From an uncultured Lachnospiraceae bacterium (GTDB lineage Bacteria; Bacillota_A; Clostridia; Lachnospirales; Lachnospiraceae): a stretch of 30,078 nucleotides of DNA. Where the stretch lies: assembly GCA_905207905.1 (NCBI GenBank), contig CAJLNC010000027.1, forward strand, positions 1 through 30,078, written 5' to 3'. Shown here piece by piece: positions 13,502-21,881 of this stretch. Under the pieces are notes generated by a model. That model was given only the letters and a program-made list of their open reading frames with translations, ran no database searches and had not been told where the DNA came from. The position numbers were made by a program, and so were the translations under genes. How positions within the stretch are numbered: position 1 is the first letter of the stretch; the number at the start of each line of letters is the position of its first letter.

Positions 13502-15583
13502 ATGTATCAAGAAAACGAACTCAAAAAATTGTATGAGCGTCTAAAAGCGCAATATCCCCAGTATCATCTGGAGTTTTTAGGAGACAGCTTGATTCTTAAA
13601 CAACTCCACAGTAAGGTTGAGGTAAACAGGGATGGTGCAAAGCTGTATGTAAACGGAAATCTGTACGATCAATTTAGCAGTGAAGATGTGGATGATTCGG
13701 ATGATTTGTATGAACTGATTGAGGCATTTTTATTGGATATTCAGCAGGCAGGAATGAAACAGGGAAACGAAACCTATATTGCCGCCACCAAGCAGGCCGC
13801 CAAGATGGGGAGCCGCTTTCTTATTGGAACAGCGATGTGTTTTACCATCGTGATGATTGGCCTGATCACTGCTAACAGCCCTTGGCTGCTCCTGTTGGTC
13901 TTTCTTTTTCCGGTGCTCTCTCTTTTTATTCTAAAACAAATGCGAAAAAAGATCTTCCAACGCTGCTGGATCTGCCCGGCTTGCGGCCAGCCCTTACCTA
14001 TGGGCGGGAAAGGCCATAGGTGTGAAATGGCGTATGTGTCCCAATGCCCTCACTGTTCCCATGTACTGGAGCAACCGCTGGAGTTAGAGTCCGTTCAGAG
14101 GGAATATGCTACCCAAAAGCCTCTGGAACCACCCCATGACCTACCTATTCCTGGAAGCAAGTGGCCTTGCATGATCACTGGAAGTGTTACTACCGCCTTT
14201 GCGCTGTTCCTGCTGCCGCTAATTTCTATTCCCGACGGAAGTGAGTCTCTGGATATGATGGGCGTGGGAATCGGTGTTGTGCTGTTGTTGATCCTTCTCG
14301 GATTTGGAATTGTGTTGCTGTTCTGTCGCCATAAAGAACCGGAAGAAACAGAACCACCGATCGTCGTTGTGCGGGAACGGAAAATAGTCGCCGTGCTTGG
14401 AATCATCCAGTGGTGTCTTTCCCTTGTTGCGATGCTGGCAGCCGTTATCGCGGCTGGGACACCGCCTTTTGATGCTGCGTTTACCTTTGTAATTACCCTA
14501 ATTGGGTTACCATTCATGCTGCTGGGCGTGTGGATGCTGCTGGCCGAACGCAACCGATCTCTGTTTGTGTTCCAAGATAACTCTATTTTGTATATCAGCA
14601 GTTGGGGCAGGAAACGAGAATTTGCACCGGGACGAGTGGTTTCGGTACGGCTGACGGCCAACCGATCCATCCATTTACGGAACAAGGACGGGAAAAAGTT
14701 GGCATCCATTGAGACCAATATGCGGGGCATTCCTCGGTTTGCGGAGTGGCTTGAAAGCACCAATCTTACGGCAACCCTGACCCCTACCATGGAAAAGCAG
14801 GCCAAGCAGGAGGAACAACAGGAAAGCACCGTCCAATGGCGTGAGGAGTACTACACCCGATGGCACGACCATATCAAGGGCATCCGTGTGGGTCTGTGGG
14901 TTGTCATGCTACTGTTTGCCGCTGGTGTCATTGCCCCCATCCCATTGTATCTTTTGGGTGCAAAGTTTACCACTGTTATGAAAATCGGCGCTCTGGCACC
15001 TATCCCGTTTCTGGTGTTCTGTCTTGTGTTTGCACCAGTGCTGCTCTTTGGTGACCGCCCTCAAAACGCCACTCCTGAGTGGAGCGCTATGCATATCCAT
15101 GTACCGCTTATTCCCTGTCTGCTGATTGGATTTGCTTACTTCTGGCAGGTCAGCAACATCTGGGGCGGTTGGGTGCTTCAGGAGGCAGACGGCAATTGGG
15201 GATGGTTGCTCCGGGTGCTGTCCATCACCACTATTTTGACGATGCTGCAAGTTCTGCGCACACCGAGACGGTTGCGGGTAGGTGCAGGGTTGTTTATGGG
15301 ATTGGTGGGACTGTCCATTGCCTGCGGGTTGCATTACTGCGTCAACGCAGCCTTTATTGGCCCGGCTCAGCACTATCCGGCTGTTATTGTGGACAGCCAT
15401 GCAGATGACCCGGATGTGGATGACGATGATTATAAGCTTACCATTGTGTTGGACAATGGGGAAGAAACAGATCTTGTTGTCACAGAAAAAGTATATGAGA
15501 TGGCTATGGATGGCGAATCACTGGAAGTTTGCCAAAGGGAAAGTCCTTTTGGCGTGATTCTGCTGGATATCCATTTACCTTAA
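13502..15583 (+). CDS. Large multi-pass membrane protein with zinc-ribbon and PH-like insert (693 aa)
   Basis: In order: a soluble N-terminal domain (about 1-105), two helices (about 106-148), a cytoplasmic zinc ribbon with CPAC (158-161) and CPHC (182-185) plus C155 and C174, four more hydrophobic segments, and a PH-like strand-rich section (RNRSLFVFQDNSILYISSWG ... FAEWLEST). About five further helices follow, and last an acidic tail domain (HADDPDVDDDDYKLTIVLDNG). It is not a transporter family I know. It follows the small PH-like gene, sharing its promoter at 12948-12976, with GAAGGAG before the ATG. Codon choice (many CCG, GGC, CTG, CGG) differs from the AT-rich gene before it and suggests a separate origin. 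The pair looks accessory; possible roles in envelope stress or protein quality are guesses only. Confidence 0.75.
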   Translation: MYQENELKKLYERLKAQYPQYHLEFLGDSLILKQLHSKVEVNRDGAKLYVNGNLYDQFSSEDVDDSDDLYELIEAFLLDIQQAGMKQGNETYIAATKQAAKMGSRFLIGTAMCFTIVMIGLITANSPWLLLLVFLFPVLSLFILKQMRKKIFQRCWICPACGQPLPMGGKGHRCEMAYVSQCPHCSHVLEQPLELESVQREYATQKPLEPPHDLPIPGSKWPCMITGSVTTAFALFLLPLISIPDGSESLDMMGVGIGVVLLLILLGFGIVLLFCRHKEPEETEPPIVVVRERKIVAVLGIIQWCLSLVAMLAAVIAAGTPPFDAAFTFVITLIGLPFMLLGVWMLLAERNRSLFVFQDNSILYISSWGRKREFAPGRVVSVRLTANRSIHLRNKDGKKLASIETNMRGIPRFAEWLESTNLTATLTPTMEKQAKQEEQQESTVQWREEYYTRWHDHIKGIRVGLWVVMLLFAAGVIAPIPLYLLGAKFTTVMKIGALAPIPFLVFCLVFAPVLLFGDRPQNATPEWSAMHIHVPLIPCLLIGFAYFWQVSNIWGGWVLQEADGNWGWLLRVLSITTILTMLQVLRTPRRLRVGAGLFMGLVGLSIACGLHYCVNAAFIGPAQHYPAVIVDSHADDPDVDDDDYKLTIVLDNGEETDLVVTEKVYEMAMDGESLEVCQRESPFGVILLDIHLP

Positions 15584-16076
15584 GCGGGAAAAGTAGAATA
15601 ATTAAGAAGTTAGAATCCGGAAAATGTGAAGAATAAAGAAATTATATATCCTTAAATAGTTTTAATTTGTTTTTGGTTAGTAACTATAACGAATGTTGGG
15701 GGCAAATAATATTGTAGTAAATATTATTACTGGCAGACCAAACACAATTAAATTTAAACAGTTTTACTAAGTGGGAAATCGAAAAAGGTTTCCTGCTTCT
15801 TGCCACCCAAATTGAATATGGAGCTTTAAAGCACTTGCTGTTTTCACTTTGAAAATGACAGGTGCCGAATATCATTATGAGTGGGGACAAATACAATCAT
15901 TCTATGATAATCGTTCTTGTCGAATAGGGATAGTAATGATGTTTACGTAGGAAGATTGGGCAATATTTGAGGAAAGAGTATGAGAGATACATTAAAAAGT
16001 GAAAAATATTTAAGATGAAATAAGATGGCATAAGGCGAAAATAGGAAAACAGAACCCCCTTGATTTTACAATAAGA
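15584..16076 (+). other. AT-rich gene-free stretch
   Basis: No ORF with a ribosome site or recognisable product is visible on either strand. It contains an AT-only hairpin, AATAATATT (15705-15713) against AATATTATT (15720-15728). Short open stretches on the plus strand (for example FTKWEIEKGFLLLATQIEYG near 15760-15820, and TGAEYHYEWGQIQSFYDN near 15860) are interrupted by stops and could be the remains of a decayed gene, but I cannot name one. Confidence 0.4.
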
Positions 16077-16124
16077 TAGCATCAGTGTACAGGGGACCGT
16101 ATTGTCTCTTGTACACTGATGCTA
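16077..16124 (+). repeat. 48-base near-perfect hairpin
   Basis: TAGCATCAGTGTACA (16077-16091) and TGTACACTGATGCTA (16110-16124) are exact inverse complements. Inside them GGGGAC/GTCTCT extends the stem by six pairs (two G-U) around the loop CGTATT, giving 21 pairs. No T-run follows on either strand. It could be a transcript end, a structured RNA, or a miniature mobile-element remnant. Confidence 0.6.
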
Positions 16125-16141
16125 AGCAAAGACAAAATAAC

Positions 16142-16157
16142 ACGAACAACAGTTCGT
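16142..16157 (+). promoter_or_regulatory. LexA-type SOS box
   Basis: ACGAAC-AACA-GTTCGT fits the Gram-positive LexA/DinR consensus CGAAC-N4-GTTCG exactly, with one extra matching pair outside. It lies 14 bases upstream of the -35 of the ylxM-ffh promoter. No SOS gene lies next to it, so the controlled promoter is uncertain. Confidence 0.65.
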
Positions 16158-16170
16158 AAAGAAAAAATAC

Positions 16171-16199
16171 TTGACAGCCGGGGGAACATGGTGTATTCT
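16171..16199 (+). promoter_or_regulatory. Promoter of the ylxM-ffh-rpsP operon
   Basis: TTGACA at 16171-16176, a 17-base spacer and TATTCT at 16194-16199, 17 bases upstream of the ylxM start, leaving a very short 5' leader. Confidence 0.75.
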
Positions 16200-16216
16200 A
16201 TGTAAGGTGATTTCAG

Positions 16217-16561
16217 ATGGAAAAGATTGTACAGCAGACATTATTGTTTGATTTTTACGGAGAACTGCTCACAGAGCATCAGCAGAGGATTTATGAAGAC
16301 GTGGTGTGCAACGATATGTCCTGCAGCGAGGTGGCTGCAGAGCAGGGAGTGAGCCGCCAGGGAGTTCACGATCTGGTGAAGCGGTGCAATAGGCAGTTGG
16401 AAGAGTATGAGGCAAAGCTCCATCTGGTAGAAAAATTTCTGGAGATTCAGGGACAGGTTCGTAAGATCCGTCAGGAGATGATCTGGGCAGAGCGGACTGG
16501 GCAGATGCCTGGACTTCAGGAGATCATTCAGATATCCGATGAGATTTTAGAGGAGTTGTGA
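16217..16561 (+). CDS. ylxM: YlxM/p13-like SRP-operon DNA-binding protein
   Basis: A 114-residue helix-turn-helix protein with a sigma-70 region-4-like fold: LLTEHQQRIYEDVVCNDMSCSEVAAEQGVSRQGVHDLVKRCNRQL is the recognition core, followed by a coiled-coil tail. The family is found next to ffh in Firmicutes and is thought to act with SRP, possibly as a regulator; its exact function is not settled. AAGGTGA is the ribosome site. Its stop overlaps the upstream alternative start of ffh (GTGA), so it is translationally coupled. Confidence 0.93.
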   Translation: MEKIVQQTLLFDFYGELLTEHQQRIYEDVVCNDMSCSEVAAEQGVSRQGVHDLVKRCNRQLEEYEAKLHLVEKFLEIQGQVRKIRQEMIWAERTGQMPGLQEIIQISDEILEEL

Positions 16562-16563
16562 CA

Positions 16564-17913
16564 ATGGCTTTTGAGAGCTTATCTGAAAAACTGCAGAATG
16601 TGTTTAAAAGCCTGCGTGGGAAAGGGCGACTGACAGAAGCGGATGTTAAGACAGCGCTGAAAGAAGTTAAGATGGCTCTTCTGGAGGCGGATGTCAGTTT
16701 TAAGGTGGTAAAGCAGTTTGTAAAATCTGTTCAGGAAAAGGCTGTGGGACAGGACGTGATGAACGGGCTGAACCCAGGGCAGATGGTGATCAAGATCGTC
16801 AATGACGAGCTGGTGCGCCTGATGGGATCTGAGACAGTAGAGCTGGCTTTAAAGCCCAGTTCCGAAGTAACCGTTGTTATGATGATGGGGCTTCAGGGCG
16901 CAGGTAAGACCACTACAGTGGCAAAGCTGGCAGGAAAATTAAAAAGTAAGGGACGCAGGCCGCTTTTGGTTGCCTGTGACGTATACCGTCCTGCCGCGAT
17001 CCAGCAGCTTCAGATCAACGGAGAGAAGCAGGGAGTTGAGGTCTTTTCTCTTGGAGATCAGGAAAAACCTGCCAATATCGCGAAAGCGGCGGTAGAGTAT
17101 GCAAAAAAAAATAGCTTCAATGTAGTGTTTTTAGATACTGCCGGACGCCTTCATGTAGATGAGAGCATGATGGGAGAACTGCAGGAGATTAAAGAGACTG
17201 TTGCGGTAGACCAGTGCGTGCTGGTGGTAGATGCCATGACGGGACAGGATGCAGTGAATGTATCTGAGATGTTTAATGATAAGATCGGCATTGACGGTGT
17301 GATCCTCACAAAGCTGGACGGAGATACCAGAGGCGGAGCAGCTCTTTCTATCAGAGCCACCTGCGGAAAACCGATTTTATATGTGGGTATGGGTGAAAAA
17401 CTCAGCGATTTGGAGCAGTTTTATCCGGATCGGATGGCGTCCAGGATTCTTGGCATGGGAGATGTGATGTCCCTGATCGAGAAGGCTCAGGAGCAGATCG
17501 ATGAAGAGAAAGCCAGAGAGATGGAGCAGAAGCTGAAGAAGGCTACCTTTGGCTTTGATGATTATCTGGAGAGCATGAACCAGATGAAGAAGATGGGCGG
17601 TATTTCCAGTGTACTCAGCATGATGCCGGGTCTTGGGGGCGGTCAGATGAAGCAGATTGAGGATGCGGTGGATGAAAAGGCCATGGCCAGAACAGAAGCC
17701 ATTATCCTTTCTATGACTCCCGCAGAGCGTTCCAATCCGGCGATTTTAAATCCTTCCAGGAAGCAGAGAATCGCGAAAGGCGCTTGCGTGGATATCAGCG
17801 AGGTAAATAAGCTGGTAAAGCAGTTTGAGCAAGTCCGTAAGCTGATGAAGCAGTATGGCGGTCTCATGAGCGGCAAGGGTGGTAAAAGGGGAAGATTTAA
17901 ACTTCCTTTTTAA
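16564..17913 (+). CDS. ffh: Ffh, signal recognition particle protein (SRP54)
   Basis: The GTPase and RNA-binding core of the signal recognition particle, which binds signal sequences at the ribosome and delivers them to FtsY (also in this window). At 449 residues it has a normal length: N domain; G domain with GLQGAGKTT at residues 109-117, CDVYRPAAIQQL, DTAGRL, TKLDGDTRGGAAL; then a methionine-rich M domain (MNQMKKMGGISSVLSMMPGLGG, and SNPAILNPSRKQRIAKGACVDISEVNKLVKQF for 4.5S/SRP RNA binding). The ATG at 16564 gives the canonical MAFESLSEKL start, with AGGAG at 16551-16555; the GTG at 16558 adds two residues. Confidence 0.97.
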   Translation: MAFESLSEKLQNVFKSLRGKGRLTEADVKTALKEVKMALLEADVSFKVVKQFVKSVQEKAVGQDVMNGLNPGQMVIKIVNDELVRLMGSETVELALKPSSEVTVVMMMGLQGAGKTTTVAKLAGKLKSKGRRPLLVACDVYRPAAIQQLQINGEKQGVEVFSLGDQEKPANIAKAAVEYAKKNSFNVVFLDTAGRLHVDESMMGELQEIKETVAVDQCVLVVDAMTGQDAVNVSEMFNDKIGIDGVILTKLDGDTRGGAALSIRATCGKPILYVGMGEKLSDLEQFYPDRMASRILGMGDVMSLIEKAQEQIDEEKAREMEQKLKKATFGFDDYLESMNQMKKMGGISSVLSMMPGLGGGQMKQIEDAVDEKAMARTEAIILSMTPAERSNPAILNPSRKQRIAKGACVDISEVNKLVKQFEQVRKLMKQYGGLMSGKGGKRGRFKLPF

Positions 17914-17946
17914 CATAAATCAAATGAACCTAAGGAGGTGAAACAC

Positions 17947-18192
17947 ATGGCAGTAAAGATTAGATTGAGAAGAATGGGTCAGAAAAAGGCTCCTTTCTAT
18001 AGAATCGTTGTAGCTGATTCCAGATCTCCCAGAGATGGAAAATGTATCGAAGAGATCGGCACCTACAATCCGGCAACTGATCCCAGCGAGTTCAAGATTA
18101 ACGAGGAGCTGGCAAAGAAGTGGCTGGCAAACGGCGCACAGCCTACCGAGGTAGTTGGTAAGCTTTTCAAGGCAGCAGGAATCGAAAAATAG
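17947..18192 (+). CDS. rpsP: 30S ribosomal protein S16
   Basis: An 81-residue basic protein with the S16 signature [26 protein letters not shown], followed by EIGTYNP, a structural protein of the small-subunit body. The ATG at 17947 has a textbook AAGGAGGTGA site; an in-frame GTG at 17938 lies inside that site and is rejected. It is 33 bases after ffh and 17 before khpA, in the operon order known from most Firmicutes. Confidence 0.97.
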   Translation: MAVKIRLRRMGQKKAPFYRIVVADSRSPRDGKCIEEIGTYNPATDPSEFKINEELAKKWLANGAQPTEVVGKLFKAAGIEK

Positions 18193-18209
18193 GATAGAGG
18201 TGTGCAAAG

Positions 18210-18437
18210 ATGAAGGAATTAGTTGAAGTTATTGCAAAGTCTCTAGTCGATAATCCTGAAGAAGTAGTGGTTACTGAGAAAGAAAACGGAAAAACCCTTC
18301 TGGTTGAACTGAAGGTAGCGCCTACAGATATGGGAAAAGTTATCGGAAAGCAGGGAAGAATTGCCAAGGCGATCCGCTCTGTTGTAAAAGCTGCAGCGTC
18401 AAGAGAAGATAAAAAGGTGATCGTTGATATTCTTTAA
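18210..18437 (+). CDS. khpA: KhpA, KH-domain RNA-binding protein
   Basis: A 75-residue single-KH protein that pairs with KhpB (Jag/EloR) and binds many RNAs; in streptococci it affects cell elongation and division. The nucleic-acid-gripping GxxG loop is GKQG in MGKVIGKQGRIAKAIRSVVKAA. Its ATG at 18210 follows GATAGAGGTG, and it sits between rpsP and rimM as usual. The reading frame is intact and of normal length. Confidence 0.95.
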   Translation: MKELVEVIAKSLVDNPEEVVVTEKENGKTLLVELKVAPTDMGKVIGKQGRIAKAIRSVVKAAASREDKKVIVDIL

Positions 18438-18471
18438 GCGTCCGCTTGGGAATTGCGAGAGCAGTGAATGG

Positions 18472-18515
18472 TCCCGGTGATATTGGAGAGAAATCTCTGG
18501 TACCATCGGGATTTT
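18472..18515 (+). terminator. Hairpin with GAAA loop between khpA and rimM
   Basis: TCCCGGTG (18472-18479) pairs with CATCGGGA (18504-18511), and TATTGGAGA with TCTCTGGTA inside it, closed by a GAAA tetraloop and followed by TTTT. One A/C mismatch interrupts 17 pairs, several of them G-U. It looks like a weak intrinsic terminator or attenuator that lowers transcription into rimM-trmD relative to rpsP. Confidence 0.6.
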
Positions 18516-18531
18516 AAATATAGGAGAACAT

Positions 18532-19035
18532 ATGGAAAATTTACTTCAGGTGGGAGCAGTCACTGCCACCCATGGATTACGGGGGGAAGTCAAAGTATTT
18601 CCCACAACCGATGATCCAAAACGGTATGATGATCTGGAAGAAGTGCTTTTGGATACAGGAAAAGAACTGCTGCTTCTTAAGGTAGAGCAGGTACGGTATT
18701 TTAAACAATTTGTAATCGTAAAATTCAAGGGGTTGGATCGGATTGAGGATGTAGAGAAATTTGTGAAAAAATCTCTTTATGTCACAAGGGAGCATGCGGT
18801 GAAACTGGAGGAGAACGAATATTTCATTGCGGATCTGATCGGGCTGAAGGTTTTTGACGAGGCTGGGATTTGTCTTGGGATCCTCGCAGAGGTGCTTTCC
18901 ACGGGAGCCAACGATGTGTATGTGGTAAAGAATCAGGAGAGAGAGATACTCATTCCTGCCATCGGTCAGTGTGTTTTGGATGTGAACCTGAAGGAGGGTG
19001 TGATGCGAGTCCATCTTTTGGAGGGACTGATCTAA
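18532..19035 (+). CDS. rimM: RimM, 16S rRNA processing/30S maturation factor
   Basis: A 167-residue protein assisting assembly of the 30S head around S19. The N-terminal beta-barrel begins LLQVGAVTATHGLRGEVKVFPTTDDPKRY, and the C-terminal PRC barrel contains YFIADLIGLKVFDEAG, a segment ANDVYVVKNQEREILIPAIGQCVLDVNLKEG. Length is normal. AGGAGAA precedes ATG 18532. It follows the khpA-rimM hairpin and precedes trmD by 47 bases, the usual partner gene. Confidence 0.96.
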   Translation: MENLLQVGAVTATHGLRGEVKVFPTTDDPKRYDDLEEVLLDTGKELLLLKVEQVRYFKQFVIVKFKGLDRIEDVEKFVKKSLYVTREHAVKLEENEYFIADLIGLKVFDEAGICLGILAEVLSTGANDVYVVKNQEREILIPAIGQCVLDVNLKEGVMRVHLLEGLI

Positions 19036-19082
19036 GAAAGTTTTCAGAGCATTTTAGGCGGCAGAAAAGAAGGGAATAAATA

Positions 19083-19817
19083 ATGAATTATCATGTACTG
19101 ACATTATTTCCGGAGATGATTGAGCAGGGAATGAACACCAGCATTATTGGCCGGGCAATGGGCAAAGGTCTGATCTCCCTGGAGGCCATCAATATTCGGG
19201 ACTATGCGGAGGAAAAACGAAAGGGTCGGGTGGACGATTATCCTTATGGCGGCGGCGCGGGTATGGTGATGCAGGCAGAGCCGGTGTATGCTTCTTACGA
19301 AGCCCTTTGTGAACGTCTTGGGAAACGGCCGAGAGTGATCTATCTGACCCCCCAGGGCCAGGTGTTTCATCAGGCCCTGGCTAGGGAGTGGGCAAGGGAG
19401 ACAGATCTGGTGTTTCTCTGCGGTCACTATGAGGGAATTGACGAGAGGGTTCTGGAAGAGATTGTGACGGACTATGTTTCTATAGGAGATTATGTGCTTA
19501 CGGGAGGAGAACTTCCGGCTATGGTTCTGATGGATGCAGTATCCAGAATGGTGCCGGGAGTTTTGAGCAATGAAGAATCTGCTCAGTTTGAGAGCTTTCA
19601 GGATAATCTTTTGGAATATCCTCAGTACAGCCGCCCGGAGGAGTGGCGGGGGCGTAAGGTTCCTCCTGTGCTTTTGTCCGGTCATCATGGAAATGTGGAT
19701 CAGTGGCGGCGGGAGCAGTCTCTGAGGCGAACGCTGGAGCGGAGACCAGATCTGCTGGAAAATGCGAAACTAAGTCAAAAGGATCGGAAATATCTGGAAA
19801 ATTTTATTGAAAAATGA
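19083..19817 (+). CDS. trmD: TrmD, tRNA (guanine-37-N1)-methyltransferase
   Basis: TrmD methylates G37 next to the anticodon, which prevents +1 frameshifting; it is essential in most bacteria. The 244-residue protein has the SPOUT trefoil-knot signature: LFPEMIEQGMNTSIIGRAM, DDYPYGGGAGMVMQ, LCGHYEGIDERV, and YVSIGDYVLTGGELPAMVLMDA, which binds S-adenosylmethionine, followed by the C-terminal basic domain (SQFESFQDNLLEYPQYSRPEEWRG, PPVLLSGHH). A strong terminator follows directly. rplS, which usually completes this operon in Firmicutes, is absent here. Confidence 0.97.
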   Translation: MNYHVLTLFPEMIEQGMNTSIIGRAMGKGLISLEAINIRDYAEEKRKGRVDDYPYGGGAGMVMQAEPVYASYEALCERLGKRPRVIYLTPQGQVFHQALAREWARETDLVFLCGHYEGIDERVLEEIVTDYVSIGDYVLTGGELPAMVLMDAVSRMVPGVLSNEESAQFESFQDNLLEYPQYSRPEEWRGRKVPPVLLSGHHGNVDQWRREQSLRRTLERRPDLLENAKLSQKDRKYLENFIEK

Positions 19818-19837
19818 AAATAGAGGAAAGGTTCAAG

Positions 19838-19897
19838 CAGCAAATTGCCAGTTTTATGTTATTATATCATAACTGGTGATTGCTGTTTTTCTTTTTT
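19838..19897 (+). terminator. Intrinsic terminator of the SRP/trmD operon
   Basis: CAGCAAAT...CCAGTT pairs with AACTGG...ATTGCTG (ending at 19885), followed by TTTTTCTTTTTT. After it, up to 20072, an AT-rich gap holds a possible promoter for the next gene (TTGACC at 19927-19932, with TTATAT/TATATT elements about 18-19 bases downstream). Confidence 0.8.
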
Positions 19898-20072
19898 GAG
19901 TATTATTGTGCAGAAGGCGGATAAAATTGACCGATCTATTTGGTAAATATTTATATTTAATTTCTTGAATATTGCGTTCTTTTCAGATATCATTGAGTTC
20001 ATCATATAGATTTCTTTTGTGTTTCGGAGCATCAAAAGAATAACGCAGTAATACGGGGAAGGGGCATATTAC

Positions 20073-21881
20073 ATGAAAGAGCAGATAACTACGCTGAGGA
20101 AGCGTTTGCGGTATTTTTTGCTGGTGGTATTGATCATGTCTGTTTGTCTGGGCGTATTTTATCAGATTGCAATGCAGAATACCACGCGGCTTGCGGTAGA
20201 ATCCATGGAAAATATTATGGGGAAAATCAATCTTGATACCTATAATATCCTGCATGAGGCGGAAGAGGTGGCCCATTTGGTAGCCAAAGATTCGGAACTT
20301 CAGAAGGCATTGAGGAAGCCGCTTCCTGGTACAAGCCAGGAACTTTATAGGCAGAGGATGGATTTGAATGCAAAACTTTGGGATATAAAACGGTATACTC
20401 CGAATATCGACGGAATCTATGTAGTTGGAGAGAATGGAGCACAATACCGATCTGCTTTTTCTTCCATGCTCCAGAAAGATTTCCGCAGGGAAGAATGGTA
20501 TCAAGAGCTAAAAAAGACGAAAAGTTCTATCTGGTCATGTTTTGGAGAGGGGTCCTTTATTATACGAGACCTTGATTCCTATATGATTTCTTTGAGATAT
20601 CCGGTGATTGATCGCGCTTCTTATGAGTTTATGGGGGCTGTGGTGCTTGATATTTCCATGGAGAATCTTCGACAGATTGCTCAGGAGGGGATGGGGTTTG
20701 ACGGTACATTGATATTGCTGGATGAAAGAAACCAGATGTTGTATACAGATATGGATAAAGAGGCAGATCTTTCTGTTTTAGAGGGTGTAAAGCGGTGGTT
20801 TTCGGAAAAAGAAATAGAAAAGTCGGGAACGGCAACGGCAGATATTGGCGGAAATGGGTATCTGATTTCCGGAATGGCGTTGGATATTGCCGGCTGGAAG
20901 ATTGTGGGTATGATTCCGGAACAGGTGATTTACGAGCAGCTGAATATGATGAAAGGCATGTTGCTGGCCGTGAGTGTTATCTGTATTTGTCTTTCAGTTG
21001 TTTTGGCTATTTCAGTGTCAAACGGAGTGTCCCGGCCAGTGCGCGATATCCGAACGGCAATGAAAAATATGGAACACGGCAATCTGGAGGTTCATGTAGA
21101 GAGCAACCGAAATGATGAAATGGGAGCACTGGCAGTTTCGTTTAACCACATGGCAAATGAGCTGAAAATTTTGGTGCAGGAGCAAAAGAAAGCACAGGAG
21201 AAATTAAGAAGAGCAGAACTGAAAGCGCTGCAGGCGCAGATTAATCCGCATTTTCTCTATAATACGCTGGATTCCATCAATTGGATGGCAAGAGCTGGTG
21301 AAATTAGCCAAGTAGGTGAGATGATTAATTCTCTGAGTATTTTCTTTCGCATTAGTTTAAGCGGTGGAAAAATGTTTATTACAGTAGAGGAAGAACTACG
21401 CCACGTTGAGAATTACATTTTAATACAGAAAAAGCGCTATGAAAAATATCTCGATTATAAGATTGAGGTTCCGGCAGAACTTTACAGCTGCAGCTGTCTG
21501 AAAATGATTTTGCAGCCATTGGTGGAGAATGGGATTTATCATGGGATCAAGGAAAAAGGACAACGGGGAATGATCAGTATCACAGCAGAAGAGAAGGAAG
21601 ATATGCTTCTTTTTTATGTGACAGATACGGGAAAGGGAATGAGTGCTGAAAAGTTAAAAGAATTGGAACAGATGATGAAAAAGGGAATTGAGTATGATAG
21701 CAGTTCCTATGGGGTGATTAATGTGCAGCAGAGGATACAGACCTGTTATGGCGAGCAGTATGGACTGCATTTTCAGAGTAAAATAGGAGAGGGAACGCAG
21801 GTGACGGTGGTATTGCCAAAGCATCAATGTGTACAAGGAGGAAATACAAATGAATTGGAAAGTAGTGATTGTAGAGGATGA
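20073..21881 (+). CDS. YesM-type sensor histidine kinase
   Basis: A 602-residue LytS/YesM-class kinase, the form that senses extracellular sugars or their binding proteins. It has an N-terminal helix (about residues 13-31), a large extracytoplasmic dCache-like domain (with phrases such as IDGIYVVGENGAQYRS and VIDRASYEFMGAVVLDIS), a second helix (about 293-315), and a HAMP segment (VSRPVRDIRTAMKNMEHGN). The phospho-acceptor H393 lies in LQAQINPHFLYNTLDSINWMA, and an HATPase has the N-box LQPLVENGIYHGI and G-box DTGKGMS. Its last 32 bases overlap the start of the response-regulator gene in another frame, tying their translation together. Confidence 0.95.
   Translation: MKEQITTLRKRLRYFLLVVLIMSVCLGVFYQIAMQNTTRLAVESMENIMGKINLDTYNILHEAEEVAHLVAKDSELQKALRKPLPGTSQELYRQRMDLNAKLWDIKRYTPNIDGIYVVGENGAQYRSAFSSMLQKDFRREEWYQELKKTKSSIWSCFGEGSFIIRDLDSYMISLRYPVIDRASYEFMGAVVLDISMENLRQIAQEGMGFDGTLILLDERNQMLYTDMDKEADLSVLEGVKRWFSEKEIEKSGTATADIGGNGYLISGMALDIAGWKIVGMIPEQVIYEQLNMMKGMLLAVSVICICLSVVLAISVSNGVSRPVRDIRTAMKNMEHGNLEVHVESNRNDEMGALAVSFNHMANELKILVQEQKKAQEKLRRAELKALQAQINPHFLYNTLDSINWMARAGEISQVGEMINSLSIFFRISLSGGKMFITVEEELRHVENYILIQKKRYEKYLDYKIEVPAELYSCSCLKMILQPLVENGIYHGIKEKGQRGMISITAEEKEDMLLFYVTDTGKGMSAEKLKELEQMMKKGIEYDSSSYGVINVQQRIQTCYGEQYGLHFQSKIGEGTQVTVVLPKHQCVQGGNTNELESSDCRG

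Noticed and set aside
15684..15896. Minus-strand ORF of 70 aa in the gene-free stretch
   Set aside because: No ribosome site and no recognisable protein; composition fits chance in AT-rich DNA.
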